This document shows, piece after piece, positions 1 through 5,674 of a stretch of 7,760 nucleotides of DNA. Where the stretch lies: assembly GCA_035259345.1 (NCBI GenBank), contig DATFWK010000226.1, positions 1 through 7,760 on the forward strand. The letters run 5' to 3'. Within the stretch, counting starts at the first letter, position 1. Each line of letters opens with the position of its first letter. The DNA is from DATFWK01 sp035259345. GTDB lineage: Bacteria > Actinomycetota > Thermoleophilia > Miltoncostaeales > Miltoncostaeaceae. Both the position numbers and the translations under genes were made by a program. Below the pieces are notes generated by a model. It did no database searches and was not told where the DNA came from. It was given only the letters and a program-made list of their open reading frames with translations.

Positions 1-1009
1 GGCCGGCGCGCGAGGAGACTAGGAGCAGCACGATCGTGAGCGGCACGAGGGCGGCGCCCGCCTCCACCGGCGAGTAGCCGAGCACGACCTGCAGCTGGAT
101 CGGCAGCAGAAAGATCGTGGCGCCCAGCGCCGCGTAGACCGCCACGGTGACCACGTTGGCGGCCGAGAACTGCCGGATCCTGAACAGTGACAGCGGCATC
201 AGCGGGTTGGAGCGGGAGCGCTCGACGGCGATGAACGCCGCCAGGAGCAGGATGCCGGCGATCATCGGGACGAGCACGAGCGGCTCCGTCCAGCCGCGTG
301 CCGGGCCCTCCGTCAGCGCGAACGTGAGGCCGGCCAGCCCGAGCGCGCCGAGCACGCCGCCGGCGACGTCGAGCGGCTGCTTGCGGGCTTCTGCGTCCAT
401 GCTCTCGGGCACGTGGCGAAGGCTGACGACGACCACCGCGGCGGCCAGCGGCACGTTGATGAGGAAGATGAGGCGCCAGCTCCAGGCCTGCACCAGGTAG
501 CCACCGACGAACGGGCCGACGGCGCCGGCGATGCCCCCCAGGCCGGACCACGCGCCGATCGCGCCGCCGCGGTCGTCCTCCTGGAAGCTCGCCTCGAGGA
601 TGGCCAGGCTGCCCGGGGTGAGCAGGGCGCCGCCGACACCCTGCAGCGCCCGCGCCGCGATCAGCGTCTCGGAGGTGGGCGCGGCGGCGCAGAGCACCGA
701 GGCCGCCGCGAACCAGATCGCGCCGGCCACGAAGACCCGGCGCCGGCCGAGCCGGTCACCGAGGGCGCCGCCCAGGATGAGCAGCCCGGCGAGCGTGAGC
801 GTGTACGCGTTGACCGTCCACTGCAGGGTGGCCAGGTCCGCGTCGAAGTCCTTCGCGATCGCGGGCAGGGCGACGTTGACCACCGTCGCGTCGAGGAAGG
901 CCATGCCGGAGCCGAGGACCGTGGCGGCGATGGTCCAGCGGCCGGGGGCGGATTTCAGGCGCAGGTGGCCGGCGGTGACGGCGGCGGTGGCGCTCACCCG
1001 CCCAATCAT
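1..1009 (-). CDS. DHA2-family (EmrB/QacA-like) MFS drug exporter, 3' end outside the window
   Basis: About 336 codons are present, and the frame runs off the left edge without a stop. Members of the 14-helix DHA2 family are usually about 470-520 residues, so roughly the last third is missing. The first helix contains the motif FLDATVVNVALP (residues 38-49), characteristic of DHA2 proteins. Motif A, LGDRLGRRRVF, follows at 83-93 in the loop between helices 2 and 3. The antiporter motif C region, with GLGGIAGAVGPFVGG, lies at 156-170 before WRLIFLINVP. Later segments are a string of hydrophobic helices, with a conserved PL-SLFR loop and LGYSP-EAGAAL. The protein should be an inner-membrane proton-driven exporter of hydrophobic drugs or related compounds; the substrate cannot be read from the sequence. 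The ATG at 1009 is the only start that keeps a short cytoplasmic N-terminus. It has no clear Shine-Dalgarno sequence, so the start is moderately certain. The gene lies downstream of a dyad-rich spacer. Confidence 0.93.
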   Translation of the reverse strand, partial: MIGRVSATAAVTAGHLRLKSAPGRWTIAATVLGSGMAFLDATVVNVALPAIAKDFDADLATLQWTVNAYTLTLAGLLILGGALGDRLGRRRVFVAGAIWFAAASVLCAAAPTSETLIAARALQGVGGALLTPGSLAILEASFQEDDRGGAIGAWSGLGGIAGAVGPFVGGYLVQAWSWRLIFLINVPLAAAVVVVSLRHVPESMDAEARKQPLDVAGGVLGALGLAGLTFALTEGPARGWTEPLVLVPMIAGILLLAAFIAVERSRSNPLMPLSLFRIRQFSAANVVTVAVYAALGATIFLLPIQLQVVLGYSPVEAGAALVPLTIVLLLVSSRAG

Positions 1010-1028
1010 GTCCGTCGCGGAGAAGGGA

Positions 1029-1065
1029 GGCCCGGGCACCGGCCGGTCCGTGCAGCACCCGGGCC
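1029..1065. promoter_or_regulatory. Perfect 8-bp dyad (GGCCCGGG/CCCGGGCC) upstream of the MFS gene
   Basis: GGCCCGGG at 1029-1036 is matched exactly by CCCGGGCC at 1058-1065. The 21-nt interior carries its own perfect 10-bp palindrome ACCGGCCGGT at 1038-1047. The element lies 20-56 nt upstream of the MFS start codon, where a repressor operator or a 5'-leader hairpin of the MFS mRNA would sit. No regulator gene is adjacent. Short GC palindromes arise readily at this base composition, so the role is inferred only. Confidence 0.3.
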
Positions 1066-1067
1066 AA

Positions 1068-1105
1068 ACCGTCGCGCGATCGACGTCGGGTGGTCGCGCG
1101 TCGGT
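1068..1105. promoter_or_regulatory. 12-bp inverted repeat with one mismatch, candidate operator or terminator
   Basis: ACCGTCGCGCGA at 1068-1079 pairs with TCGCGCGTCGGT at 1094-1105, eleven of twelve positions, across a 14-nt loop. It is the longest dyad I found in the window and it lies in noncoding sequence between the P460-like gene and the MFS gene. Read on the minus strand, the stem is followed by GGTTTGG, which is too short a T-run for a classical terminator. A TetR- or MarR-type operator for the exporter is equally possible. Confidence 0.35.
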
Positions 1106-1114
1106 GACATGAAG

Positions 1115-1133
1115 AGGCGGCCGCGCGCCGCCT
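1115..1133 (-). terminator. Candidate stem-loop terminator after the GH15/P460 operon
   Basis: AGGCGGC at 1115-1121 and GCCGCCT at 1127-1133 form a perfect 7-bp stem with a 5-nt loop. On the minus strand it begins 10 nt past the stop codon of the P460-like gene. There is no U-tract after it, only CTCTTCAT, so if it terminates it would be the U-poor type common in high-GC actinomycetes. The position supports the call more than the sequence does. Confidence 0.4.
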
Positions 1134-1143
1134 GATACATCGG

Positions 1144-1671
1144 TCAGCGCAGGGAGTAGAAGACCCAGTCCGTGCGCTGGGTGCGGGCGGCGTTGGCGTG
1201 GCAGTCCGCGCAGCCGGCCTCGGGGAAGCTCGTGCGCTGGAAGGCCTCCGCCGCCGACGAGCGGGTGTACTCGTGGAACGACCACCCGCCGTTCTGGGGG
1301 TTGGCGGCGCGGACCTTGCGCATGATCGCGATCAGCGTCACGACGCTCCCGGTCGTCCCGGTCTTCACCACCACCGTGCCGCGCGGGTACGGGTAGGCCT
1401 GCCGGCCGTTGCGGGTGAGCTGGGCCCGGGTCTCGCTGACGACGACCTTCTTCGAGCCGGGGTGCGCGGCGCCGAGCCCGCGAAGGGCGGCACGGGGCGG
1501 CTTGCCCAGGCGCGTCCAGCCGGTCGAGGCGAGGACGGCCTTGGCGTCGGCCGGGGCGAGCCCGCGCACGTCCGGCCGCGGGGCCGCATCGGACGCGGTC
1601 GCGACGAACAGCGCCACGCTCGCGGCCGCGACGACGAGTGCCCCGAGCGCCAGCGGCCCGCGGCGCCTCAT
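1144..1671 (-). CDS. Exported cytochrome P460-like c-type heme protein
   Basis: The protein has 175 residues. The N-terminus (MRRRGPLALG followed by an Ala/Val-rich stretch to about residue 29, ending in SDAA) is a Sec-type signal peptide or a signal anchor, placing the rest outside the membrane. The mature part has the family's layout: YPYPRGTVVVK (93-103), a strand VTLIAIMRKV (111-120), NPQNGGWSFHEY (124-135), the single heme c site CADCH (C154, C157, H158) and the terminal TDWVFYSL block. In the family these proteins carry one covalently bound heme; characterised members oxidise hydroxylamine or bind NO, but most actinobacterial relatives are uncharacterised. I cannot assign the lysine that cross-links heme in true P460, so enzymatic activity is open. 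The start codon overlaps the stop of the GH15 gene (ATGA), implying translational coupling. Confidence 0.82.
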   Translation of the reverse strand: MRRRGPLALGALVVAAASVALFVATASDAAPRPDVRGLAPADAKAVLASTGWTRLGKPPRAALRGLGAAHPGSKKVVVSETRAQLTRNGRQAYPYPRGTVVVKTGTTGSVVTLIAIMRKVRAANPQNGGWSFHEYTRSSAAEAFQRTSFPEAGCADCHANAARTQRTDWVFYSLR

Positions 1672-3548
1672 CGGTCCGCCCCCTCGAGCGCCCGGTCGAG
1701 GTCGTAGGCGGCCGAGATCAGCCCGAGGTGGGTGAAGGCCTGGGGGAAGTTGCCGAGCGCCTGGCCGGTCGTGCCGATCTCCTCCGAGTAGAGCCCCAGG
1801 TGGTTGCCGTAGCTGAGCATCTTCTCGAACACGAGCCGCGCCTCGTCAAGCCGTCCGGCCCGGGTGAGGGCCTCGACGTACCAGAACGAGCACAGCGAGA
1901 AGGTGCCCTCGCCGCCGGCCAGGCCGTCGTCGACCGCCGCCGGGTCGTAGCGGTGGACCAGGCTGTCGCTGACGAGGTCGGTCGAGATCTGGTCGAGCGT
2001 CGAGAGGAAGCGCGGGTCCACCGGGCCGATGAAGTGGACCAGCGGCATGAGCAGCGCGCTCGCGTCGAGCACGTCCGTGCCGTAGTGCTGGACGAAGGCC
2101 TTGCGCTCCTCCGACCAGCCGCGCCGGAGGACCTCCTCGAAGATCTGGTCGCGCTCGATCCGCCAGCGGGCGCGGTCGGCCGGCAGGCCGCGCCGGTGCT
2201 GGATCCGGAGGGCGCGGTCGAACGCGACCCAGCTCATCATGCGGGAGTAGACGAAGTCCTTGCGGCCGCCGCGCACCTCCCAGATGCCCTCATCCGGCTG
2301 GTCCCAGTGCTCGGCCAGCCAGTCGAGCAGCGACCGCAGCCGCTCCCACAGGTCGATGGAGATGGGGACGCCGTCCTTGTCGTAGATGTAGACCGCGTCG
2401 AGGATCTCGCCGTAGACGTCGAGCTGCAGCTGGCCGGCCGCGCCGTTGCCGACGCGCACCGGCCGCGCGCCGCGGTAGCCCTCGAGGTGGGGGAGGACCG
2501 ACTCCCCGAGGTCCGTGCGCCCGTCGATGCCGTAGACGATCTGGAGCGGCTCGCCCGGCTCGGCCTCGGCGCAGCGCTGCTCGAGCCAGTCCATGTACCG
2601 GCCGGCCTCCTCGAAGAAGCCGAGGCGGAGCAGGCCGAAGATCGTGAAGGCCGAGTCCCGCAGCCAGCAGAAGCGGTAGTCCCAGTTGCGGGGCCCGCCC
2701 GGCTCCTCCGGCAGGCTGGTCGTCGGCGCCGCGACCGTCGCCCCGGTGGGCGCGTAGGTGAGGAGCTTCAGCGTCAGGGCGGAGCGGTCGACCATCTCGC
2801 GCCAGCGCCCCCGGTAGCTGCCCCGCCGCAGCCAGCCGCGCCAGAAGGCGATCGTCTCCTCGACGACCCTCCCGATGTGCGCGTCGTCCCAGCCGCGCAC
2901 GTCGCTGGTCGCGGGGTGGAGCACGAACGAGGCGCGCTCGCCGGCCGAGAGCTCGAAGTGGGACGTCGCGGCCGGGCCCTCGGCCCGCAGCTCCGCGCCG
3001 ACCGCCGTGAGCTCGGTCGCGCTGCTCGCGGTCTCGAACCGCGCGAGGCCGTCCATGATCCCCAGCCGGTGCGGCTCCCGCGCGAAGTCGAAGGCCGGGA
3101 GGCACTCCATCCGGAAGCGCATGCGGCCGCGGACGACCTCGACCCTGCGGACGATCGCGCAGGTCTCCATGGAGTGGGTCGGCGCGGCCCGGCGGCCGGT
3201 CGCCGGGTCCGCCCGCACCGGCATGAAGTCCACGACCTCGCCGACGCCGTCGTGGGTGAAGAAGCGTGTGATGAGCACGGCCGTGTCGGGGAGGTAGAGC
3301 TGCTTGGTGCCCACCCGCCCGGACTCGGGGGCGATCGAGAAATGCCCGCCCTGGTCGGCGTCGAGGATGGCCGCAAAGATGCTCGGCCCGTCGAATCGCT
3401 TCCCGCAGAACCAGTCGATCGTGCCGTCGGTGGCGACGAGGGCGACGGTGTGCAGGTCGCCGATCATCCCGTGGCGCTCGATCGGCGGGTAGCGCTCGCG
3501 GTCGGGGGAGTCGCGGACGGTGCCGCCGGCCTGGGGGGTCTCGCTCAT
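1668..3548 (-). CDS. Glycoside hydrolase family 15 protein (trehalase/glucoamylase-like)
   Basis: The protein has 626 residues, full length for the cytoplasmic two-domain GH15 enzymes. The N-terminal beta-sandwich domain (about 20-240) opens with YPPIERHGMIGD and DGTIDWFCGKRFDGPSIFAA. The catalytic (alpha/alpha)6 barrel (about 260-620) contains NWDYRFCWLRDSAFT (288-302), then DEGIWEVRGG (419-428), where E424 is the probable general acid. GLYSEEI follows at 585-591, where E589 is the probable base, and then GNFPQAFTHLGLISAAYDL. GH15 enzymes invert the anomer and release beta-D-glucose. Related actinobacterial proteins include trehalases and alpha-glucan or isomalto-hydrolases, and the sequence does not decide the substrate. 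No signal peptide is visible, so it acts inside the cell. The ATG at 3548 is preceded at 16 nt by GGGAG, too far for a normal site; a 4-codon mini-ORF fills that gap. The gene lies 82 nt after ppgK and overlaps the P460-like gene. Confidence 0.93.
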   Translation of the reverse strand: MSETPQAGGTVRDSPDRERYPPIERHGMIGDLHTVALVATDGTIDWFCGKRFDGPSIFAAILDADQGGHFSIAPESGRVGTKQLYLPDTAVLITRFFTHDGVGEVVDFMPVRADPATGRRAAPTHSMETCAIVRRVEVVRGRMRFRMECLPAFDFAREPHRLGIMDGLARFETASSATELTAVGAELRAEGPAATSHFELSAGERASFVLHPATSDVRGWDDAHIGRVVEETIAFWRGWLRRGSYRGRWREMVDRSALTLKLLTYAPTGATVAAPTTSLPEEPGGPRNWDYRFCWLRDSAFTIFGLLRLGFFEEAGRYMDWLEQRCAEAEPGEPLQIVYGIDGRTDLGESVLPHLEGYRGARPVRVGNGAAGQLQLDVYGEILDAVYIYDKDGVPISIDLWERLRSLLDWLAEHWDQPDEGIWEVRGGRKDFVYSRMMSWVAFDRALRIQHRRGLPADRARWRIERDQIFEEVLRRGWSEERKAFVQHYGTDVLDASALLMPLVHFIGPVDPRFLSTLDQISTDLVSDSLVHRYDPAAVDDGLAGGEGTFSLCSFWYVEALTRAGRLDEARLVFEKMLSYGNHLGLYSEEIGTTGQALGNFPQAFTHLGLISAAYDLDRALEGADR

Positions 3549-3559
3549 GCCGCCATCAT
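3545..3559 (-). other. Four-codon mini-ORF (MMAA) overlapping the GH15 start codon
   Basis: On the minus strand GGGAG is followed after 5 nt by ATGATG. The frame from the first ATG reads M-M-A-A and stops at a TGA that shares bases with the GH15 ATG (ATGA). The GGGAG is well placed for this mini-ORF but badly placed for GH15 itself. Ribosomes ending at the TGA could re-initiate on the GH15 ATG. This is read from sequence; use of the mini-ORF is inferred. Confidence 0.3.
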
Positions 3560-3630
3560 CGCCGCTCCCGGGGCCGGTTGCAGTTCCGGTGGTCCGGCCT
3601 GCCCTCGGCCCGTGCGCGCCGGCCGCAGCT
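3549..3630 (-). other. ppgK-GH15 intergenic spacer with a weak dyad
   Basis: The 82 nt between the ppgK stop and the GH15 ATG hold no gene other than the mini-ORF at its end. GGCCGG at 3572-3577 pairs with CCGGCC at 3594-3599 over a 16-nt loop, which could be a processing or attenuation hairpin. I see no convincing promoter, so co-transcription from ppgK is the simplest reading. Confidence 0.3.
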
Positions 3631-4386
3631 TCAGGAACGGGCGCCTGCGGCGATCGCCTCCGCGGTGAGCATCGCGGCGCCGACGACGCCGGCGTCGTTG
3701 CCGAGCGCGGCGACCCTGATCTCGGGCCGGGCGCTGATCGTGTCCAGCCAGCGCTCGGGCCGCTGCGAGACGCCGCCGCCGAGGATCACGAGGTCCGGCC
3801 ACAGGAGCGCGTCGACGCGGGCGAGGTACTCGGTGAGCCGCTTCGCCCAGCGCTTCCAGGAGAGGTCCTCGCGGTCGCGGGCGGAGGGTGCCGCGAACGA
3901 CTCGGCGTCCTTCCCCCTGAGCTCGAGGTGGCCGAGCTCGGTGTTCGGCACGAGCCGGCCTCCGACGAACAGCGCCGAGCCGATGCCCGTGCCCAGCGTC
4001 AGCACCAGCACGGTGCCCTCATGGCCGCGCCCGGCGCCGTGGCGCATCTCGGCGAGGCCGGCGCAGTCCGCGTCGTTCGCCATGAAGACCTGCCGTCCGA
4101 GGGCGCGCTCGAAGAGGTCGCGCGCCGGCGTCCCGATCCAGGCCTTGTGGACGTTCGCGGCGGTCAGCGTGACGCCGTGCATCACGACGGCGGGGAACCC
4201 GACCCCGGCCGGGGCGTCGGGCGCCATCGGGGTCACCAGCTCGGCGGCCGCCTCGACGACCGCCTCGGGCGTCGACGGGTGCGGCGTCCTGACCCGGACC
4301 CGCTGGGTCAGGGGCCGGCCCAGATCCGTGTCCACCACGGCGGCCTTGATCCCGCTGCCGCCGACGTCGATGCCCAGCACCTCCAC
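3631..4386 (-). CDS. ppgK: Polyphosphate glucokinase (ROK family)
   Basis: Phosphorylates glucose to glucose-6-phosphate in the cytoplasm using inorganic polyphosphate, generally also ATP. From the GTG at 4386 the protein has 251 residues, the usual size. The phosphate-1 loop is GIDVGGSGIK (5-14). The conserved NDAD at 104-107 places the catalytic aspartate at D105. Phosphate-2 is LTLGTGIGSAL (129-139), followed by NTELGHLEL (148-156). The block DLSWKRWA (174-181) and WPDLVILGGGVS (196-207) are typical of the PpgK branch. The zinc-binding CxCGxxGCxE motif of ROK repressors and bacterial glucokinases is absent, as expected for PpgK. The start is chosen because GGAGG (4392-4396) lies 5 nt before this GTG; an in-frame ATG at 4407 would add seven residues but has no ribosome-binding site. 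It is the first gene of the minus-strand operon with GH15, so it probably uses the glucose that enzyme releases. Confidence 0.93.
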   Translation of the reverse strand: MEVLGIDVGGSGIKAAVVDTDLGRPLTQRVRVRTPHPSTPEAVVEAAAELVTPMAPDAPAGVGFPAVVMHGVTLTAANVHKAWIGTPARDLFERALGRQVFMANDADCAGLAEMRHGAGRGHEGTVLVLTLGTGIGSALFVGGRLVPNTELGHLELRGKDAESFAAPSARDREDLSWKRWAKRLTEYLARVDALLWPDLVILGGGVSQRPERWLDTISARPEIRVAALGNDAGVVGAAMLTAEAIAAGARS

Positions 4387-4527
4387 GTCACCCTCCGCAG
4401 TTCGCATTGGACGCGCTGTCGTGGCGGGCGGGCCCGCGGCCGTCGCCGGCGCGGTCGCTCCACGACCAATTTGCGGGCTGTGCCCTCGCGCGTCCGTAAG
4501 ATCGTGCCATCGGATTCGTCGTTCGAC

Positions 4528-4555
4528 TTGTCAGGGGTCGTCGCCGGCGTGACAA
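4528..4555. promoter_or_regulatory. Divergent sigma-70-like promoter elements / TTGTCA-N16-TGACAA palindrome
   Basis: On the plus strand TTGTCA (4528-4533), a 17-nt spacer and GACAAT (4551-4556) match -35 and -10 elements at 5/6 and 4/6. They would start a transcript near 4563, toward the leader ORF and the epimerase. On the minus strand TTGTCA (4555-4550), a 17-nt spacer and GACAAG (4532-4527) form a weaker copy (3/6 at -10) facing ppgK. The symmetry exists because TTGTCA and TGACAA are exact reverse complements, so the same bases could also be a repressor operator. Promoter use is inferred. Confidence 0.45.
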
Positions 4556-4584
4556 TGACCCTACGCCGGAGCTCGGAGGGGGAG

Positions 4585-4626
4585 ATGGCGAGGATCGCGA
4601 AGCATCGGGCGGTGTGGGTCAAGTAG
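4585..4626 (+). CDS. Putative 13-residue leader peptide upstream of the aldose epimerase gene
   Basis: An ATG at 4585 is preceded at 3-5 nt by the purine-rich GGAGGGGGAG (4575-4584), the strongest Shine-Dalgarno match in the window. The frame encodes MARIAKHRAVWVK and ends with TAG at 4624-4626. It begins about 22 nt after the transcription start predicted from the plus-strand promoter and ends 71 nt before the epimerase start codon. The peptide is basic, with one tryptophan, and shows no run of a single amino acid that would name a sensed metabolite. I recognise no homologue. It could be a regulatory leader ORF, a tiny protein, or chance. Confidence 0.35.
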   Translation: MARIAKHRAVWVK

Positions 4627-4629
4627 ACC

Positions 4630-4663
4630 CCGCCGTGCGACAGCGTCCGGCGGAGGCCGCCGG
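4630..4663 (+). promoter_or_regulatory. Pair of mutually exclusive hairpins in the epimerase 5' leader
   Basis: CCGCCG (4630-4635) can pair with CGGCGG (4648-4653) over a 12-nt loop. The same CGGCGG, within CCGGCGG (4647-4653), can instead pair with CCGCCGG (4657-4663) over a 3-nt loop. Both cannot form at once. The first arm begins 4 nt after the stop codon of the 13-codon leader ORF, so a ribosome terminating there would cover it and favour the second hairpin. No U-tract follows, so any control would be on translation or Rho-dependent termination. Sequence complementarity is direct; function is inferred. Confidence 0.35.
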
Positions 4664-4697
4664 CGCAACCACGTAGGCCCGCGAGCGGTACACCGAT

Positions 4698-5660
4698 GTG
4701 ACGCCGCAGGCCCCTGAGCACGAGCTCGTCGAGGCCGAGGTCGACGGCAGGGCCGCGCTCCGGCTCGTGAGCCACGACGGCGGCCTCGCGGCGACGGTCG
4801 TCCCGAGCCTCGCCATGCTGGGCTGGTCCCTGGAGGTCGACGGCCAGGACGTGCTCGGCCACCCGGGAGGCGTGCGGGAGTACGTCGAGCGGGGCGTCGT
4901 CACGGGCATCCCGCTCCTTCATCCCTGGGCGAACCGCCTGGGCGCGGGCCGGATCGCCGGGCTGGATGCGGCCACTGTCGACCCCGGCTCGATGCTCGTG
5001 TCGCTCGACCCGCACGGGCTGCCGATCCACGGCCTGCACCTGCTCGACGAGGGCTGGGAGGTCGTGCGGCGGGAGGCCGGGGCGGGCGGTGCCGGGGTCA
5101 CCGGCAGGCTCGACCTCGCCGCGCATGCCGACCTCATGGCGGCGTTCCCGTTCCCGCACGAGATCGCCGTGGCCTACGACCTGCGAGGCGACACGCTCAC
5201 CGTGACGACCACGCTGCGGGCGACCGGGGACGTCCCCGTGCCGGTGTCCTTCGGCTGGCACCCCTACCTCCGACTGCCGGGCGTGGCCCGCGCCGAGTGG
5301 CAGGTCGCGATGCCAGTCCGCCGGCGGGCGATCCTCGACGAGCTGCAGCTCCCCACCGGGGAGCGCGAGGACGTCGCCATCCCCGACGGGCCGCTGGGCG
5401 ACCGCACGTACGACGACGAGTTCCCGGTGCTGGCGGAGCCGCCCGTGTTCGCGCTCTGGGGTGGCGGCCTGCGCCTCGAGGTCGCCTTCGGCGAGGGGTA
5501 TCCGGTGGGCCAGGTGTACGCGCCCGAGCGCCACGATGTCGTCGCCTTCGAGCCGATGACCGCCGAGACGAACGCCCTGGTCACGGGCGACGGGCTCCGG
5601 CGCGTCCCGCCGGGCGAGTCGTTCACGGCGACGTTCGGGGTCCGCGCGGCCCGAACCTGA
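4698..5660 (+). CDS. Aldose 1-epimerase (mutarotase) family protein
   Basis: Interconverts the alpha and beta anomers of glucose or related hexoses in the cytoplasm. The 320-residue product has the GalM-like beta-sandwich signatures: GIPLLHPWANRLGAG (70-84, sugar-binding N79-R80), LPIHGLHL (108-115, with H111), VSFGWHPYLRLPG (183-195, catalytic acid candidate H188), TYDDEF (237-242) and AFEPMTAETNAL (283-294, with E285 the likely catalytic base). No signal peptide is present. The start is a GTG at 4698; an ATG two bases earlier is followed immediately by TGA and cannot be used. Only a weak GAGCGG (4683-4688) serves as ribosome-binding site, which fits control by the upstream leader. It is divergent from the ppgK-GH15 operon and would re-equilibrate the beta-glucose released by an inverting GH15 enzyme. 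A hexose-6-phosphate mutarotase role is a less likely alternative. Confidence 0.9.
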   Translation: MTPQAPEHELVEAEVDGRAALRLVSHDGGLAATVVPSLAMLGWSLEVDGQDVLGHPGGVREYVERGVVTGIPLLHPWANRLGAGRIAGLDAATVDPGSMLVSLDPHGLPIHGLHLLDEGWEVVRREAGAGGAGVTGRLDLAAHADLMAAFPFPHEIAVAYDLRGDTLTVTTTLRATGDVPVPVSFGWHPYLRLPGVARAEWQVAMPVRRRAILDELQLPTGEREDVAIPDGPLGDRTYDDEFPVLAEPPVFALWGGGLRLEVAFGEGYPVGQVYAPERHDVVAFEPMTAETNALVTGDGLRRVPPGESFTATFGVRAART

Positions 5661-5661
5661 C

Positions 5662-5674
5662 CGGGCGGCGCCCG
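5662..5674. terminator. Hairpin filling the convergent gap between the epimerase and reductase genes
   Basis: CGGGC (5662-5666), loop GGC and GCCCG (5670-5674) make a 5-bp stem that occupies 13 of the 14 nt between two convergent stop codons. It could serve as a compact bidirectional terminator, but there is no T-run on either side and the stem is short. Confidence 0.3.

Noticed and set aside
1765..1800. GH15 position TGQALGN lacking the Glu seen in many relatives (TGEQLGN-like), suggesting an inactive enzyme
   Set aside because: The probable catalytic pair is E424 in DEGIWE and E589 in GLYSEEI, both intact. The Gln position is unlikely to be the general base in the bacterial subfamily.
1638..3668. 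A 676-codon open frame on the plus strand antisense to GH15
   Set aside because: It is a high-GC shadow: no recognisable domain, a composition dominated by Arg/Ala/Glu/Pro/Gly, and it is opposite an unmistakable GH15 gene.
4441..4549. Direct repeat CGTCGCCGGCG at 4441-4451 and 4539-4549
   Set aside because: Eleven GC-only bases at this composition are likely to recur by chance, and only one copy overlaps the promoter-like element.
4696..4701. ATG immediately followed by TGA at the epimerase start (ATGTGA)
   Set aside because: It could act as a start-stop element, but it is more simply explained by a GTG start that happens to follow AT. There is no supporting ribosome-binding site.
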